This document shows positions 42,631 to 53,203 of a DNA stretch of 64,000 bases, piece by piece (within the stretch, counting starts at the first letter, position 1; each line of letters opens with the position of its first letter). The DNA is taken from NCBI RefSeq assembly GCF_021044755.1, contig NZ_JAJNOR010000001.1, positions 975,848 through 1,039,847 of the forward strand, in the 5' to 3' direction. The DNA is from Lientehia hominis (GTDB lineage: Bacteria; Bacillota; Clostridia; Lachnospirales; Lachnospiraceae). Made by a program: the position numbers and the translations under genes. A model generated the notes under the pieces. It saw only the letters and a program-made list of their open reading frames with translations, did no database searches and had not been told where the DNA came from.

Positions 42631-43380
42631 CTACAGGGAAAGGATCTCCGGCTCCCCTTCGGTGATGAGAATCGTATTCTCATAATGAGCCGACAGAGAA
42701 CCGTCTTCCGTGACTACGGTCCAGTCATCATCCGTCCAGGCCACATCGAAACGGCCGATATTGACCATCGGTTCAATGGCCAAAGTCATACCGGGCCTGA
42801 GCTTTATGCCCCTTCTGCCCGTATCGAAATTGGGAATCTCCGGCGCCTCATGCATTTCAGTCCCGATGCCGTGTCCTACCAAGTCGCGGACAACGCCAAA
42901 GCCGAACTGTTCACAATACTTCTGCACCGCAGTTCCGATATCGTTAATGTGATACCCGGGTCTGGCATATTTGATTCCTTCAAAGAAGCTCTGCTTCGTC
43001 ACCTCAATGAGCTTTGACGCCTCTTCGCTGATCTCTCCTACGCCGTAGGTTCTGGCTGCATCTGACTGATAGCCCTTGTATATCAGCCCCGTGTCGAGGC
43101 TGACAATATCACCTTCGTGGATCACCCTGCTTCTGGTCGGGATCCCATGAACGACTTCATCGTTGACGGATACACATACTGATGCGGGAAAACCGTTGTA
43201 ATTCAGGAAAGACGGAACGCATCCGTAGCTTCTGATGATCTCTTCACAGATGCGGTCAACTTCCTTCGTTGTCATTCCCGCGTGGAGCGCTTTTTCAAGT
43301 TCTACATGGGTTTTGGCAAGGAGCCGCCCGGCTTCCCTCATCAGTTCGATCTCTCTTTCTGATTTGATGGTAACTGCCAT
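42631..43380 (-). CDS. map: Methionine aminopeptidase, type I
   Basis: The 249-residue enzyme removes the initiator methionine. Metal ligands are visible in GDIVSLDTGLIYKGYQSDAA (two Asp), GHGIG (His), and IEPM and ENTILI (Glu). TTAGGAG lies before the ATG and overlaps the end of adk, two bases away. Confidence 0.98.
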   Translation of the reverse strand: MAVTIKSEREIELMREAGRLLAKTHVELEKALHAGMTTKEVDRICEEIIRSYGCVPSFLNYNGFPASVCVSVNDEVVHGIPTRSRVIHEGDIVSLDTGLIYKGYQSDAARTYGVGEISEEASKLIEVTKQSFFEGIKYARPGYHINDIGTAVQKYCEQFGFGVVRDLVGHGIGTEMHEAPEIPNFDTGRRGIKLRPGMTLAIEPMVNIGRFDVAWTDDDWTVVTEDGSLSAHYENTILITEGEPEILSL

Positions 43381-43382
43381 TG

Positions 43383-44027
43383 CTATTCTCCTAATATTCT
43401 GCAGATATCCGCGAAGACATCTTCCATATCCTCAGTGCCGTCCACTTCCGCCAGGCAGCCCTTCCGGCTGTAATACTCCATAAGAGGCTGGGTCTGTTCA
43501 TGGTACACGGCAAGACGTTTTGATACGGTCTCCGGCTTGTCGTCATCTCTCAGGATGAGCACCTCTCCGCATCTGTCACAGATTCCCTCTTTCGCAGCAG
43601 GAGCATGAACGATGTGATACGTTGCTCCGCAGCCCGCGCAGGCCCGCCTTCCGGACATCCGGCGGACGATATGATCATCCGGTACTTCCACATTGATGGC
43701 ATAGTCAATCCTCTGCCCCATGGAAGTGAGCACTGCATCCAGGTTTTCCGCCTGGGGAATAGTCCTCGGGAATCCGTCCAATACATAGCCGTTTTCACAA
43801 TCCGGCTGTTTTACTCTGTCAGCGACCAGGTCGACCACCAGTTCATCCGGAACGAGCGCGCCCTGATCCATAAAAGCTTTCGCTTTTTTTCCAAGCTCCG
43901 TGCCGTTTTTAATGTTGGCCCGGAAGATATCACCCGTGGATATATGCGGAATCCGGTACCGGTCGGCAATTTTCTTCGCCTGTGTCCCTTTTCCTGCCCC
44001 AGGTGCTCCTAACATAATAAGTCTCAT
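43383..44027 (-). CDS. adk: Adenylate kinase
   Basis: With the ATG at 44027 (GGAGGGAAATGAT upstream) the protein is 214 residues. It has the P-loop GAPGAGKGTQA, the AMP-binding HISTGD and GFPRT, and a long LID with the zinc-type cysteines CAGCG and CDRCG, usual for Gram-positive enzymes. It balances AMP, ADP and ATP. It lies between secY and map. Confidence 0.98.
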   Translation of the reverse strand: MRLIMLGAPGAGKGTQAKKIADRYRIPHISTGDIFRANIKNGTELGKKAKAFMDQGALVPDELVVDLVADRVKQPDCENGYVLDGFPRTIPQAENLDAVLTSMGQRIDYAINVEVPDDHIVRRMSGRRACAGCGATYHIVHAPAAKEGICDRCGEVLILRDDDKPETVSKRLAVYHEQTQPLMEYYSRKGCLAEVDGTEDMEDVFADICRILGE

Positions 44028-44117
44028 ATCATTTCCCTCCGACAACAGGACTCCGGCACCTTTGCAGTCTGCCGGAAGCTATACTGCAGCGGGAACATTC
44101 CCGCTGCGGCATACGGA

Positions 44118-45434
44118 TTAGTCGCTCAGGAAGCCCTTGTAGTATCTCACTAGCATCAGGGATTCCACCTGCTTCAGTGTTTCAAGGATGACACCCACGA
44201 TAATGATGATGGATGTGCCTCCGAAGGACAGCTGGCCGATGTTGAAAAGGCCGGAGAACAGAATCGGGATGATAGCCACGACCGTGAGGCCGACAGCACC
44301 AATGAATACAATATAGTTAAGGATCCTGTTCAGATAGTCCGACGTAGGACGTCCCGGGCGGATGCCTGGAACAAAACCACCCTGCTTCTTCATGTTGTCC
44401 GCAATCTCAATCGGATTGAAGGTGATTGAGGTATAAAAATATGCAAAAGCAACGATCAATAGAATATAAACGATCATGCCGATGCTTAAAATCGGGTCAG
44501 AGGGCCTGCACCAGTTGGAGGAGCTGAGTCCCAAAAGGATCCTGCCGCCAAAGGTAGAGTAGTCCACTGTGAAAAACTGTGCAATGACCACCGGGAAAGA
44601 CATGAGGGAAGAAGCGAAGATCACCGGAATCACGCCGGCCGTATTCACTTTCATCGGAATGTTGCTGGACTGTCCGCCTACGAACTTCCGTCCCTGCATC
44701 TTCTTGGCGTACTGCACTGGAATTCTTCTTTCCCCGCCCTGGAGCATGACCACAAAAGCCACCATGGCCAGAATGACAATCAGGATGATGACTGCGGAAA
44801 GCGCCGCTTTCGCCACAGATGTTCCTGACATGAACCGCTCATAAAGTGCGGCAAAGTCATCCGGCAGCCCGGACAGGATATTGATCAGGAGGATAATGGA
44901 AATGCCGTTTCCAATCCCTCTTTCTGTTATTCTTTCTCCCAGCCACATGAGCATCGCACTGCCGGCCGTCATGGTCACGATAACGACAATGACATTATAC
45001 CAGTTATAGTCGAGAATCAGGCCGGAGCGTCCAAATCCGATCGCCATGGCGGTGGACTCGATAAGCGCGAGGCCGACCGTCACGTATCTCGTGATCTTGG
45101 CTATGAACTTTCTTCCTTCTTCGCCTTCCTTCTGCATCTCTTCCAGCTTCGGAATTGCAATGGTAAGGAGCTGGATGATGATGGAGGATGTAATATAAGG
45201 AGTAATGCTCAGTGCAAATACAGAGAGTTTCGTAAATGAGCCGCCGGTCATGGCGTCAAAAAAGTTGAATGCCGTGCCGGACTGGCTTGCAAACCAATCG
45301 GCAAAGTATGCCGTGTTAACACCCGGAACTGGCAGATGAGCGCCAATTCTCACTACAATTAAAATGAAGAATGTGTAAAGGATCCTCTTTCTGACTTCTT
45401 TTATTTTAAATGCATTCTGGAGTGTCTTCCACAT
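44118..45434 (-). CDS. secY: Protein translocase subunit SecY
   Basis: The 438-residue protein has ten membrane segments. It carries the family motifs AHLPVPGVN, GGSFTKLSVFALSITPYI and GGFVPGIRPGRPT. It forms the translocation channel with SecE. It starts one base after the rplO stop. Confidence 0.98.
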   Translation of the reverse strand: MWKTLQNAFKIKEVRKRILYTFFILIVVRIGAHLPVPGVNTAYFADWFASQSGTAFNFFDAMTGGSFTKLSVFALSITPYITSSIIIQLLTIAIPKLEEMQKEGEEGRKFIAKITRYVTVGLALIESTAMAIGFGRSGLILDYNWYNVIVVIVTMTAGSAMLMWLGERITERGIGNGISIILLINILSGLPDDFAALYERFMSGTSVAKAALSAVIILIVILAMVAFVVMLQGGERRIPVQYAKKMQGRKFVGGQSSNIPMKVNTAGVIPVIFASSLMSFPVVIAQFFTVDYSTFGGRILLGLSSSNWCRPSDPILSIGMIVYILLIVAFAYFYTSITFNPIEIADNMKKQGGFVPGIRPGRPTSDYLNRILNYIVFIGAVGLTVVAIIPILFSGLFNIGQLSFGGTSIIIIVGVILETLKQVESLMLVRYYKGFLSD

Positions 45435-45435
45435 A

Positions 45436-45879
45436 TCAGATCACCTCTGCATTTCCACCAGCAGCTTCAATTTTTGCTTTTGCACCTTCACTAAATGCGT
45501 TCACCTTAACCGTAAGCTTTTTGGTTAACTCGCCGTTACCGAGAATCTTAACGCCGTCTCTGGGGTTCTTCACAATGCCGCACTCAATTAAGGTCTCAAC
45601 CGTAACGACCGCATCGTTGTCGAATCTCTCAAGGGCTTCTACGTTAATGCCCACGATCACTTTTGTATTCCTGTTTGTGAAGCCTCTCTTAGGAAGTCTT
45701 CTATATAAAGGCATCTGACCGCCTTCAAAACCAGGCCTGGGAGCTCCGGAACGTGCCTTCTGGCCTTTGTGTCCCTTACCTGCTGTCTTGCCATTGCCTG
45801 AACCGTGTCCACGGCCTCTTCTGAAAGCGTCGCTGTGCTTGGAGCCTTCAGCGGGTCTTAAATTTGATAATTCCATCTT
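45436..45879 (-). CDS. rplO: 50S ribosomal protein L15
   Basis: Start at 45879 follows GGAGGTGC. The 147-residue protein opens [12 protein letters not shown] and has [19 protein letters not shown] and [18 protein letters not shown], both diagnostic. Late assembly protein of the 50S subunit. Confidence 0.98.
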   Translation of the reverse strand, partial: KMELSNLRPAEGSKHSDAFRRGRGHGSGNGKTAGKGHKGQKARSGAPRPGFEGGQMPLYRRLPKRGFTNRNTKVIVGINVEALERFDNDAVVTVETLIECGIVKNPRDGVKILGNGELTKKLTVKVNAFSEGAKAKIEAAGGNAEVI

Positions 45880-45897
45880 GTGCACCTCCTCCTGGAA

Positions 45898-46080
45898 CTA
45901 GATTTCTTCTACTTTCACCAAGTGCCTTACATGCCAGATCATGCCTCTGACAGCCTCATTATCCGGAAGCTCGACCGTCTTGTTCAGCTTTCTTAAACCA
46001 AGAGCTTCAACAGTCTTTTTATGCTTCGGAACAGCACCAATGGTAGATTTCACCAGTGTAACTTTTAATTTCTCCGCCAT
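45898..46080 (-). CDS. rpmD: 50S ribosomal protein L30
   Basis: A 60-residue protein with KVTLVKSTIGAVPKHKKTVE, ALGLRKLNKTVELPD and a C-terminal GMIWHVRHLVKVEE, normal for bacterial L30. GGAGGAAAC precedes the ATG. Confidence 0.97.
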   Translation of the reverse strand: MAEKLKVTLVKSTIGAVPKHKKTVEALGLRKLNKTVELPDNEAVRGMIWHVRHLVKVEEI

Positions 46081-46094
46081 TTCAGTTTCCTCCT

Positions 46095-46604
46095 TTAGCC
46101 AATTAACTCTTCAACAGATTTGCCGCGGTTCTTGGCAACCTCTTCCGGAGTCTTTAAGCTCTTCAGGCCGGCCAGTGTAGCGAGAACGACGTTCTGCTTG
46201 TTGTTGGACCCAAGAGATTTTGTTCTGATATTCTTGATTCCTGCCATCTCCAGTACGTTACGCGCAGGACCGCCTGCGATAACGCCGGTACCTTCAGGAG
46301 CTCTCTTCAGCAGTACAGATGCGCTGCCAAATTTACCGATGAAATCATGAGGGATGCTCTTGTTCACGTCTACGGGAACCTCGATCATGTTCTTAACTGC
46401 ATCTTCTTTGCCTTTACGGATAGCTTCCGGAATCTCCGTAGCTTTTCCCATGCCTGCACCTACATGACCATTACCGTCTCCGACAACGACCAAAGCGGTA
46501 AAACGCATGTTACGTCCACCTTTAACGGTTTTGGACACACGTTTGATCGCAACTACTTTATCTGACAGCTCTAACTGACTGGCATCAATAATTGTACGTT
46601 TCAT
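46095..46604 (-). CDS. rpsE: 30S ribosomal protein S5
   Basis: The true start is the ATG at 46604, after GAGGAGGAG, giving 169 residues; the longer frame to 46775 runs antisense-like through rplR and is not used. Family motifs: [36 protein letters not shown] and [14 protein letters not shown]5 helps decoding fidelity at the 30S mRNA entry. Confidence 0.98.
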   Translation of the reverse strand: MKRTIIDASQLELSDKVVAIKRVSKTVKGGRNMRFTALVVVGDGNGHVGAGMGKATEIPEAIRKGKEDAVKNMIEVPVDVNKSIPHDFIGKFGSASVLLKRAPEGTGVIAGGPARNVLEMAGIKNIRTKSLGSNNKQNVVLATLAGLKSLKTPEEVAKNRGKSVEELIG

Positions 46605-46620
46605 GTGTTCTCCTCCTCGA

Positions 46621-46989
46621 TTAGAATTCCAGACCAGCTTCACGAGCTGCATCTGCCAACGCCTGAACTTTGCCCTGATAAATGAATCCTCCTCTGTCGA
46701 ATACGACAGCGGTGATACCCTTTTCCAGCGCTTTCTTTGCGATAACGGTTCCCAGGTGAGCGGCAGCTTCCACATTATTCGTCTTAGTGAGCTCAGCCTT
46801 CACATCCTTCTGCAAAGTAGATGCTGATACTAAAGTATTACCAACCGTATCATCGATAATCTGAGCGTACATATGATTATTGCTTCTAAACACAGCCAGA
46901 CGCGGTCTCTCAGCGGTTCCACTGAAACGATTGCGGATTTTTCTATGTTTATTACGACGGACTTCCGTTCTTGATTCCTTGCTAATCAT
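46621..46989 (-). CDS. rplR: 50S ribosomal protein L18
   Basis: Start at 46989 after AGGAGGAG gives 122 residues. [20 protein letters not shown] and the end [20 protein letters not shown] are typical. L18 binds 5S rRNA with L5. Confidence 0.98.
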   Translation of the reverse strand: MISKESRTEVRRNKHRKIRNRFSGTAERPRLAVFRSNNHMYAQIIDDTVGNTLVSASTLQKDVKAELTKTNNVEAAAHLGTVIAKKALEKGITAVVFDRGGFIYQGKVQALADAAREAGLEF

Positions 46990-47010
46990 TTTTGTCACTC
47001 CTCCTATTTA

Positions 47011-47553
47011 TTATTTTTTACCGGTCTTGCCAACTTTACGTCTGATCACTTCATCAGCATACTTGATACCCTTGCCCTTATAAGGTTCAGGACGTCTCTT
47101 ATCCCTGATTTCAGCAGCGTATTGGCCAACTTTTTCTTTATCGATACCCTTTACGATGATTTTGTTCTGGCCGTCTACGGTAGACTCCAGACCTTCGGGA
47201 TCTTCCATTTCAACCGGATGGGAGTAGCCCAGTGACAAAACAAGCTTCTTGCCCTGCTTCTGCGCCTTGTAACCAACACCGTTTACTTCAAGAACTTTTT
47301 CATATCCTTCGGTAACACCGTGCACCATGTTGGCGAGCAGGCTTCTGGTCAAACCATGTAAAGATTTCATTTTCTTCAGATCATTCGGTCTTGCTACAAC
47401 GATATTGCTGTCTTCCAGCTTAATTTCCATCTCTGTGGGAAGGACTCTCTCCAGAGTTCCTTTCGGTCCCTTTACTACTACTTTATTATTTTCTGCAATA
47501 TCGACTGTTACTCCAGCCGGTACCGCGATTGGCATTCTTCCTATACGTGACAT
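47011..47553 (-). CDS. rplF: 50S ribosomal protein L6
   Basis: The 180-residue protein begins [15 protein letters not shown] and has the conserved [19 protein letters not shown] and [12 protein letters not shown] segments near the end. It supports the sarcin-ricin region of 23S rRNA. AAAGGAGG precedes the start. A 123-base gap separates it from rpsH. Confidence 0.98.
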   Translation of the reverse strand: MSRIGRMPIAVPAGVTVDIAENNKVVVKGPKGTLERVLPTEMEIKLEDSNIVVARPNDLKKMKSLHGLTRSLLANMVHGVTEGYEKVLEVNGVGYKAQKQGKKLVLSLGYSHPVEMEDPEGLESTVDGQNKIIVKGIDKEKVGQYAAEIRDKRRPEPYKGKGIKYADEVIRRKVGKTGKK

Positions 47554-47676
47554 GCCCGTACCTCCTTTATTATGGTTAATAGTTTCCGTTAATCGCGCGA
47601 GCAGACAGCCTGGATAAGCTGTTCACTCTTCACTATTAACTTAACTTCGGCTTACATCCGCCAAGCGCCCGCATTC

Positions 47677-48078
47677 TTACCAGATAAATGCTAACACTTC
47701 GCCGCCGACGTTCATCTCTCTCGCTTCTTTATCTGTCAGAACACCTTTATTGGTGGAGATGATCGCGATTCCGAGACCGCCCAATACCTTGGGAAGCTCT
47801 CCTCTTCCTGCATAAACACGCAGACCGGGCTTGGAAATCCTCTTCAGGCCGGTGATAATTCTTTCGCTCTTGTCCTTGCCATATTTCAGTGTGGCGCGGA
47901 TGGTCTTGAAACCACCGTCCTCTACGAGGTCATACTTTGCAAGGTATCCTTCTTTCACCAAAATATCGGCAATCGCCACTTTCATTTTTGATGCAGGGAT
48001 ATCTACTGTATCGTGCTTTGCAGTATTTGCATTACGGATTCTAGTAAGCATATCTGCAATGGGATCGCTCATAGTCAT
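47677..48078 (-). CDS. rpsH: 30S ribosomal protein S8
   Basis: The 133-residue S8 begins [18 protein letters not shown] and ends [19 protein letters not shown] (here [15 protein letters not shown]). S8 organises the central domain of 16S rRNA. GGAGGC precedes the ATG. Confidence 0.98.
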   Translation of the reverse strand: MTMSDPIADMLTRIRNANTAKHDTVDIPASKMKVAIADILVKEGYLAKYDLVEDGGFKTIRATLKYGKDKSERIITGLKRISKPGLRVYAGRGELPKVLGGLGIAIISTNKGVLTDKEAREMNVGGEVLAFIW

Positions 48079-48149
48079 TTTAATTTGCCTCCTTATTTAA
48101 ATTTGCATCACTTGTATCTGGAGCATAAGCCTCGCCAAGTGTGGGATAT

Positions 48150-48335
48150 TTACCAGCTTGCTTTTTTCACTCCGGGAATCTGTCCTTTATATGCTAATTC
48201 ACGGAAACAAATTCTGCAAATTCCGTATTTTCTCAGATATGCATGCGGACGGCCGCAGATTCTGCAGCGGCTGTACTCTCTTGAGGAGAACTTTGCCGGT
48301 CTCTGCTGTTTAATCTTCATTGAAGTTTTTGCCAT
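48150..48335 (-). CDS. rpsN: 30S ribosomal protein S14, zinc type
   Basis: The 61-residue form carries the zinc ligands in [20 protein letters not shown], so it is the short, zinc-binding S14 (type Z). It begins [20 protein letters not shown]. Standard position between rplE and rpsH. Confidence 0.98.
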   Translation of the reverse strand: MAKTSMKIKQQRPAKFSSREYSRCRICGRPHAYLRKYGICRICFRELAYKGQIPGVKKASW

Positions 48336-48351
48336 TGGATCTTCCTCCTAC

Positions 48352-48891
48352 TTATTTAGAAAACGGCATATTGAATAATGTCAAAAGTTCACGAGCTTCC
48401 TCATCCGTTTTTGCCGTAGTAACAAAAATGATATCCATACCTCTTACTTTATCGACCTTGTCATATTCAATCTCAGGGAAAATCAGCTGCTCCTTGATGC
48501 CAAGCGCAAAGTTTCCCCTGCCGTCAAACGCGTTGGGGTTCACACCGCGGAAGTCACGCACACGGGGCAGTGCCAGATTCACAAGGCGGTCAACGAATTC
48601 ATACATCCTCTCGCCTCTCAAGGTCACCTTGCAGCCGATGGGCATGCCTTCTCTGATCTTGAAGTTTGCTATGGACTTCTTTGCCTTTGTTAATACAGCT
48701 TTCTGACCTGCGATCGTTTCCATATCTTTAACGGCTGAATCAAGGATCTTGGCATTTTCCTTTGCCTCGCCTATGCCCATGTTGATCACGACTTTTTCAA
48801 GCTTAGGAATCTCCATGACGTTTTTATAGCCGAACTTCTTCATCATTGCGTCCTTGATCTCACCTGTGTATAACTCTTTTAATCTACTCAA
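48352..48891 (-). CDS. rplE: 50S ribosomal protein L5
   Basis: The 179-residue protein has [38 protein letters not shown] and the closing [13 protein letters not shown]. It binds 5S rRNA and contacts P-site tRNA. Confidence 0.98.
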   Translation of the reverse strand: MSRLKELYTGEIKDAMMKKFGYKNVMEIPKLEKVVINMGIGEAKENAKILDSAVKDMETIAGQKAVLTKAKKSIANFKIREGMPIGCKVTLRGERMYEFVDRLVNLALPRVRDFRGVNPNAFDGRGNFALGIKEQLIFPEIEYDKVDKVRGMDIIFVTTAKTDEEARELLTLFNMPFSK

Positions 48892-48911
48892 TTTCCTGAC
48901 CTCCTTTCTGA

Positions 48912-49223
48912 TTAGTCTATCACTTCACCGGTTGACTTCGCAACGCGGACCTTTTTGCCGTCTTTTACGTCAAAACCGACTCTGGTTGCTTTGCCATTGT
49001 GAAGGTACATAACGTTGGAAGCATCGATTGATCCCTCCATGTTGACGATTCCGCCCTGCTGATTCTGCGCGCTGGGCTTGGTGTGCTTTGTGAGCATGTT
49101 CACACCTTCCACAACCACACGGTTGTTCTTTCTGTCAACGCTGATGACCTTGCCTTCTTTGTCTTTATCTTTACCGGCGATAACCTTAACCATATCGCCT
49201 TTCTTAATTTTCATGGTCGCCAT
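48912..49223 (-). CDS. rplX: 50S ribosomal protein L24
   Basis: The 103-residue protein has an N-terminal KOW motif ([20 protein letters not shown]) and [19 protein letters not shown]. It is an assembly initiator near the exit tunnel. AGGAGG precedes the ATG at 49223. Confidence 0.98.
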   Translation of the reverse strand: MATMKIKKGDMVKVIAGKDKDKEGKVISVDRKNNRVVVEGVNMLTKHTKPSAQNQQGGIVNMEGSIDASNVMYLHNGKATRVGFDVKDGKKVRVAKSTGEVID

Positions 49224-49237
49224 TCCCCTGCACCTCC

Positions 49238-49606
49238 TTATAATACTTCGGGAGCCAGGGAGACAATCTTCATGAACTGTTTCTCTCTGAGCTCTCTTGC
49301 AACAGGTCCAAAGATACGGGTACCTCTGGGGGTCTTGTCATCTCTGATGATGACGGCAGCATTTTCATCGAATCTGATATAAGAACCGTCTTTACGGCGG
49401 GTGCTGTTCACGGTACGTACCACTACAGCCTTGACTACATCACCCTTCTTTACAACACCGCCAGGTGTTGCATCTTTAACCGTAGCAACGATAACATCGC
49501 CAATACTTGCATATCTTCTGGTGGAACCGCCCATTACACGGATGCAGAGGAGTTCTTTGGCACCAGTGTTGTCAGCCACCTTCAGTCTGGTTTCTTGCTG
49601 AATCAT
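49238..49606 (-). CDS. rplN: 50S ribosomal protein L14
   Basis: Full-length 122 residues, with [19 protein letters not shown], the [17 protein letters not shown] motif and [23 protein letters not shown] at the end. It lies at the subunit interface. Confidence 0.98.
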   Translation of the reverse strand: MIQQETRLKVADNTGAKELLCIRVMGGSTRRYASIGDVIVATVKDATPGGVVKKGDVVKAVVVRTVNSTRRKDGSYIRFDENAAVIIRDDKTPRGTRIFGPVARELREKQFMKIVSLAPEVL

Positions 49607-49636
49607 GATAACTCTCCTTTCAGTCGGATCAAAAGC

Positions 49637-49891
49637 TTATTTTGCTTTATTGATAATCTCGACAAGTCTCCATCTCTTATCCTTGGATAAAGGTCTCGTT
49701 TCCATAACCTTTACTGTATCGCCGACCGTGCACTCATTCTTCTCGTCATGTGCTTTCAGCTTATAAGTTCTTTTCACGATTTTGCCGTATAAAGGATGTT
49801 TTACATGGTCCTCGATCGCAACAACAACTGTCTTGTCCATTTTGTCGCTGACAACCTTGCCGGTACGGGTCTTTCTTAAATTTCTTTCCAC
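49637..49891 (-). CDS. rpsQ: 30S ribosomal protein S17
   Basis: I use the GTG at 49891, eight bases after AAAGGAG; this gives [20 protein letters not shown] and 84 residues. The upstream ATG at 49909 would place the binding site inside the gene. The OB-fold core [20 protein letters not shown] is typical. Confidence 0.96.
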   Translation of the reverse strand: MERNLRKTRTGKVVSDKMDKTVVVAIEDHVKHPLYGKIVKRTYKLKAHDEKNECTVGDTVKVMETRPLSKDKRWRLVEIINKAK

Positions 49892-49920
49892 GGATGGTTC
49901 TCCTTTCATAGCGCTTATGA

Positions 49921-50133
49921 CTATTCAGCAGCCTTCGCGGTAATCACGGTCTGAATCCTGGCGATGTTCTTGCGAACCTCTTTGATTCTGCTTGTGTTAT
50001 CCAGCTGGTTGGTTGCATTCTGAAATCTCAGGTTAAAAAGTTCCTTCTTAGCAGCTACTAATTCTTCGTTTAATTCTGCAGCTGATTTTGTCCTCAAATC
50101 TTCTACATACTTATTAATTTTCACTGTTATCAC
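49921..50133 (-). CDS. rpmC: 50S ribosomal protein L29
   Basis: The 70-residue two-helix protein has [19 protein letters not shown] and NIARIQTVI. It sits by the exit tunnel. Its start overlaps the rplP end by 20 bases. Confidence 0.97.
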   Translation of the reverse strand: MITVKINKYVEDLRTKSAAELNEELVAAKKELFNLRFQNATNQLDNTSRIKEVRKNIARIQTVITAKAAE

Positions 50134-50551
50134 CGCCTTCTAAGTCTGCGCGAGAAACAATTTTACATTTTACTGGCAGCTTATGCATAGCAAGACGTAA
50201 TGCTTCTCTGGCTGTTTCCTCTGGTATGCCTGCGATCTCGAACATCACACGGCCGGGCTTGACAACTGCCACCCAGTATTCCAGCGAGCCTTTACCAGAA
50301 CCCATACGGGTTTCAGCCGGTTTCGTAGTTACGGGCTTATCGGGGAAGATTTTAATCCAAACTTGACCGCCACGCTTGATATATCTGGTCATGGCCACAC
50401 GGGCAGCCTCGATCTGATTGGACTTGATCCAAGCGGGCTCCATAGCTACAAGGCCATATTCACCATTGCTGATTTTATTTCCTCTCATGGCTTTTCCCGC
50501 CATGCTTCCGCGGAATTGCTTACGACGTTTAACTCTTTTAGGCATTAACAT
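50114..50551 (-). CDS. rplP: 50S ribosomal protein L16
   Basis: The 145-residue protein begins [15 protein letters not shown], and has [24 protein letters not shown] text (here [19 protein letters not shown]) and [20 protein letters not shown]. The start overlaps the rpsC stop by one base. L16 shapes the A site. Confidence 0.98.
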   Translation of the reverse strand: MLMPKRVKRRKQFRGSMAGKAMRGNKISNGEYGLVAMEPAWIKSNQIEAARVAMTRYIKRGGQVWIKIFPDKPVTTKPAETRMGSGKGSLEYWVAVVKPGRVMFEIAGIPEETAREALRLAMHKLPVKCKIVSRADLEGGDNSEN

Positions 50552-51201
50552 TATTTAGCTCCCCCTTCCTTTTTAGCTGGAAGAACCTCACCTTTGTAGA
50601 TCCATACCTTTACGCCAACCTTGCCGTAGGTAGTATTTGCTTCGGCGAAACCATAATCGATGTCGGCTCTCAGGGTCTGCAGCGGAATCGTACCGTCGCT
50701 GTAGAACTCTGTACGCGCCATATCTGCGCCGCCCACGCGTCCGGATACGGAGGTCTTGATGCCGAGAGCTCCTCCCTTCATGGTCCTGCCCATGGTGGAC
50801 TTCATGGCACGTCTGAAGGAAATACGGTTCTCGAGCTGAAGTGCAATGCTCTCAGCCACCAGCTGCGCATCTTTGTCAGGTCTCTTTACTTCTTTGATAT
50901 CGATAAAAAGCTTCTTGGAGGTCATTTTCTGAACCTGAGCTTTCAGCTTCTCAATCTCAGATCCGCCCCTGCCGATTACGATACCGGGCTTTGCTGTATA
51001 AATAATCACTTTTAAGCGGTCGGATGCTCTCTCGATCTCGATCCTGGAAACGCCCGCGCTGTATAATCTCTTTTTCAGGTAAGTCCTGATCTTGTAGTCT
51101 TCTACCAGATTGTCGGCAAAATCAGCTTCCGCATACCATTTGGAGTCCCAATCCTTGATAATTCCGACTCTCAAGCCATGAGGATTTACTTTCTGTCCCA
51201 T
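50551..51201 (-). CDS. rpsC: 30S ribosomal protein S3
   Basis: The 216-residue protein starts [20 protein letters not shown], has the KH-domain [10 protein letters not shown], and [20 protein letters not shown]. It binds mRNA at the entry channel. Confidence 0.98.
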   Translation of the reverse strand: MGQKVNPHGLRVGIIKDWDSKWYAEADFADNLVEDYKIRTYLKKRLYSAGVSRIEIERASDRLKVIIYTAKPGIVIGRGGSEIEKLKAQVQKMTSKKLFIDIKEVKRPDKDAQLVAESIALQLENRISFRRAMKSTMGRTMKGGALGIKTSVSGRVGGADMARTEFYSDGTIPLQTLRADIDYGFAEANTTYGKVGVKVWIYKGEVLPAKKEGGAK

Positions 51202-51210
51202 AATGCCCTC

Positions 51211-51597
51211 CTATCTTTCATTCAGCACAACAGTAATGTGGCTCATTCTCTTTTCGATCCTGTAAGCCCTTCCCTGTGCTCTCGGTTTGATTCTCTTCAT
51301 TGTCGGCCCCTTGTTCGCGTAGCATTCCTCCACGTAAAGCTTTTCAGGGTTCATGCCATTGTTGTTCTCAGCGTTTGCGATTGCCGATTTCAGTAATTTC
51401 TCTATTAAAGTAGAAGCATATCTGGGATTGTAGGTAACAATACCGAGTGCAGTCTGCACATCCTTGCCTCTGATGGCGTCCAATACAAAGCATGCTTTCT
51501 GAACAGATACTCTAGCATAGGATAACTTTGCTGAAGGTCTGGTATCTTTGTTCTCATTTCTCTGTCTTTTAATTTGACTTCTGTGTCCCTTAGCCAT
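51211..51597 (-). CDS. rplV: 50S ribosomal protein L22
   Basis: The 128-residue L22 has SYARVSVQKACFVLDAIRGK and the tunnel loop around GPTMKRIKPRAQGRAYRI. It ends in RMSHITVVLNE. Confidence 0.98.
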   Translation of the reverse strand: MAKGHRSQIKRQRNENKDTRPSAKLSYARVSVQKACFVLDAIRGKDVQTALGIVTYNPRYASTLIEKLLKSAIANAENNNGMNPEKLYVEECYANKGPTMKRIKPRAQGRAYRIEKRMSHITVVLNER

Positions 51598-51625
51598 GGA
51601 TAAAACCTCCTTTCTCTATTCCCGA

Positions 51626-51907
51626 TTAACGCTTGCCGGTCTTCTTCTCGTCCTTGCCGTGGCCTCTGTAGGTTCTGGTAGCAACGAATTCGCCAAGCTT
51701 ATGGCCTACCATATCCTCGGTAACGTATACCGGAACATGTTTTCTGCCGTCGTGAACTGCAATTGTATGTCCAACCATCTGCGGAAAGATAGTGGAGCGG
51801 CGGGACCAGGTCTTGATAACCTGCTTCTGTCCTGCGGCGTTCATCGCATCTACCTTCTTTAATAAATGGTCATCTGCAAATGGTCCTTTTTTCAGTGAGC
51901 GAGCCAT
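51626..51907 (-). CDS. rpsS: 30S ribosomal protein S19
   Basis: The 93-residue protein begins [19 protein letters not shown] and has [20 protein letters not shown]. It is part of the 30S head. GGAGGTAAACC precedes the ATG. Confidence 0.98.
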   Translation of the reverse strand: MARSLKKGPFADDHLLKKVDAMNAAGQKQVIKTWSRRSTIFPQMVGHTIAVHDGRKHVPVYVTEDMVGHKLGEFVATRTYRGHGKDEKKTGKR

Positions 51908-51929
51908 TGGTTTACCTCCTTCTTATCGA

Positions 51930-52772
51930 TTACTTAATGGTCTTGCCATCGCGTCTTCTTACGATTAACTTATTGGATTTCTTATTCTTCTTCCTGGTCT
52001 TCAGACCCAGAGCAGGCTTGCCCCAAGGAGTGCTGGGACCGGGACGTCCGATACCTGCTTTTCCTTCACCACCGCCATGGGGATGGTCGTTGGGGTTCAT
52101 GACAGAACCGCGGACTGTAGGACGGATGCCCATGTTGCGCTTACGTCCCGCTTTACCAATGTTAATCAGGGAATGGTCGCCGTTTCCTACAACGCCGATC
52201 GTTGCACGGCAGATAATGGGCACCATTCTCATTTCGCCTGAAGGAAGTCTTAAGGTGGCATATTTGCCTTCCTTAGCCATCAGCTGTGCGCTGACACCAG
52301 CCGAACGGACCATCTGTCCGCCTGCTCCGGGGTACAGCTCAATGTTGTGCACCTGAGTACCGATCGGGATGTCTTTCAGTTCAAGGCAGTTGCCGACTTT
52401 TGCTTCAGCCGTCTCTCCGCTCATGACTTTCATGCCGTCCTTCAGCCCTTCGGGTGCCAGGATATATGCTTTCTCGCCGTCTGCATAGCAGATAAGGGCG
52501 ATGTTTGCGCTTCTGTTGGGATCATATTCAATACCGATAACGGTTGCAGGAATACCATCTTTCTTCCTCTTGAAGTCGATGATCCTGTATTTCCTTCTGG
52601 AACCGCCTCCGCGGTGCCTCACTGTGATCTTGCCCTGGTTGTTCCGGCCGGAATTCTTATTCAGAGAAACCACTAAGGCTTTCTCCGGTGTGCTCTTTGT
52701 GATTTCAGAGAAATCAGAGCCGGTCATATTTCGTCTGGAAGGTGTATAGGGATTGTATGTCTTAATTCCCAT
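51930..52772 (-). CDS. rplB: 50S ribosomal protein L2
   Basis: Start at 52772 after GGAGTAAGG gives [20 protein letters not shown] and 280 residues. [17 protein letters not shown] and [20 protein letters not shown] (here [16 protein letters not shown]) motifs, with the functional His, are present. L2 is needed for peptidyl transfer and subunit joining. Confidence 0.98.
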   Translation of the reverse strand: MGIKTYNPYTPSRRNMTGSDFSEITKSTPEKALVVSLNKNSGRNNQGKITVRHRGGGSRRKYRIIDFKRKKDGIPATVIGIEYDPNRSANIALICYADGEKAYILAPEGLKDGMKVMSGETAEAKVGNCLELKDIPIGTQVHNIELYPGAGGQMVRSAGVSAQLMAKEGKYATLRLPSGEMRMVPIICRATIGVVGNGDHSLINIGKAGRKRNMGIRPTVRGSVMNPNDHPHGGGEGKAGIGRPGPSTPWGKPALGLKTRKKNKKSNKLIVRRRDGKTIK

Positions 52773-52903
52773 TTCCTTACTCCTTTCTACTGTACAACTC
52801 TGTCGAGTGTGTTTTGTTATCACGGCATAATATTCGCCGTATAGTTTAATGACGCCGCCTCACGGGGCGTATATCTTCGCTGGCGCTCGCCAACCGCCAA
52901 GTC

Positions 52904-53203
52904 TTATAGGCCCTCGAAGATTTCGATGTCTGCGCTGTCTTCAGTCAGCTTCACGATCGCCTTCTTGGTAGCAGCGGTCTTGCCTACATCCTTGCCTCTC
53001 CTGCGCTCTTTGCCGACACAATTCATGGTATTCACAGAAGCCACTTTTACGCCTGCGAACATTTTCTGAACCGCTTCTTTGATCATGCTCTTGTTGGCAT
53101 CCACATGCACCAGGAACGTGTACTTCTTTTCAGACATCTGGTTCATGGTCTTTTCTGTGACTACCGGTTTCAGGATTACGTCATAGTACTTAATATCAGC
53201 CAT
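52904..53203 (-). CDS. rplW: 50S ribosomal protein L23
   Basis: The 99-residue protein has DVILKPVVTEKTMNQMSEKK and FAGVKVASVNTMNC, normal for L23, the docking site for trigger factor and SRP. A 131-base gap with an ACGGCG/CGCCGT-type hairpin precedes rplB. It overlaps rplD by one base. Confidence 0.97.
   Translation of the reverse strand: MADIKYYDVILKPVVTEKTMNQMSEKKYTFLVHVDANKSMIKEAVQKMFAGVKVASVNTMNCVGKERRRGKDVGKTAATKKAIVKLTEDSADIEIFEGL

Noticed and set aside
46605..46775. N-terminal extension of the rpsE frame
   Set aside because: It overlaps rplR in another frame and lacks a binding site; the S5 start with GAGGAGGAG at 46604 is clear.
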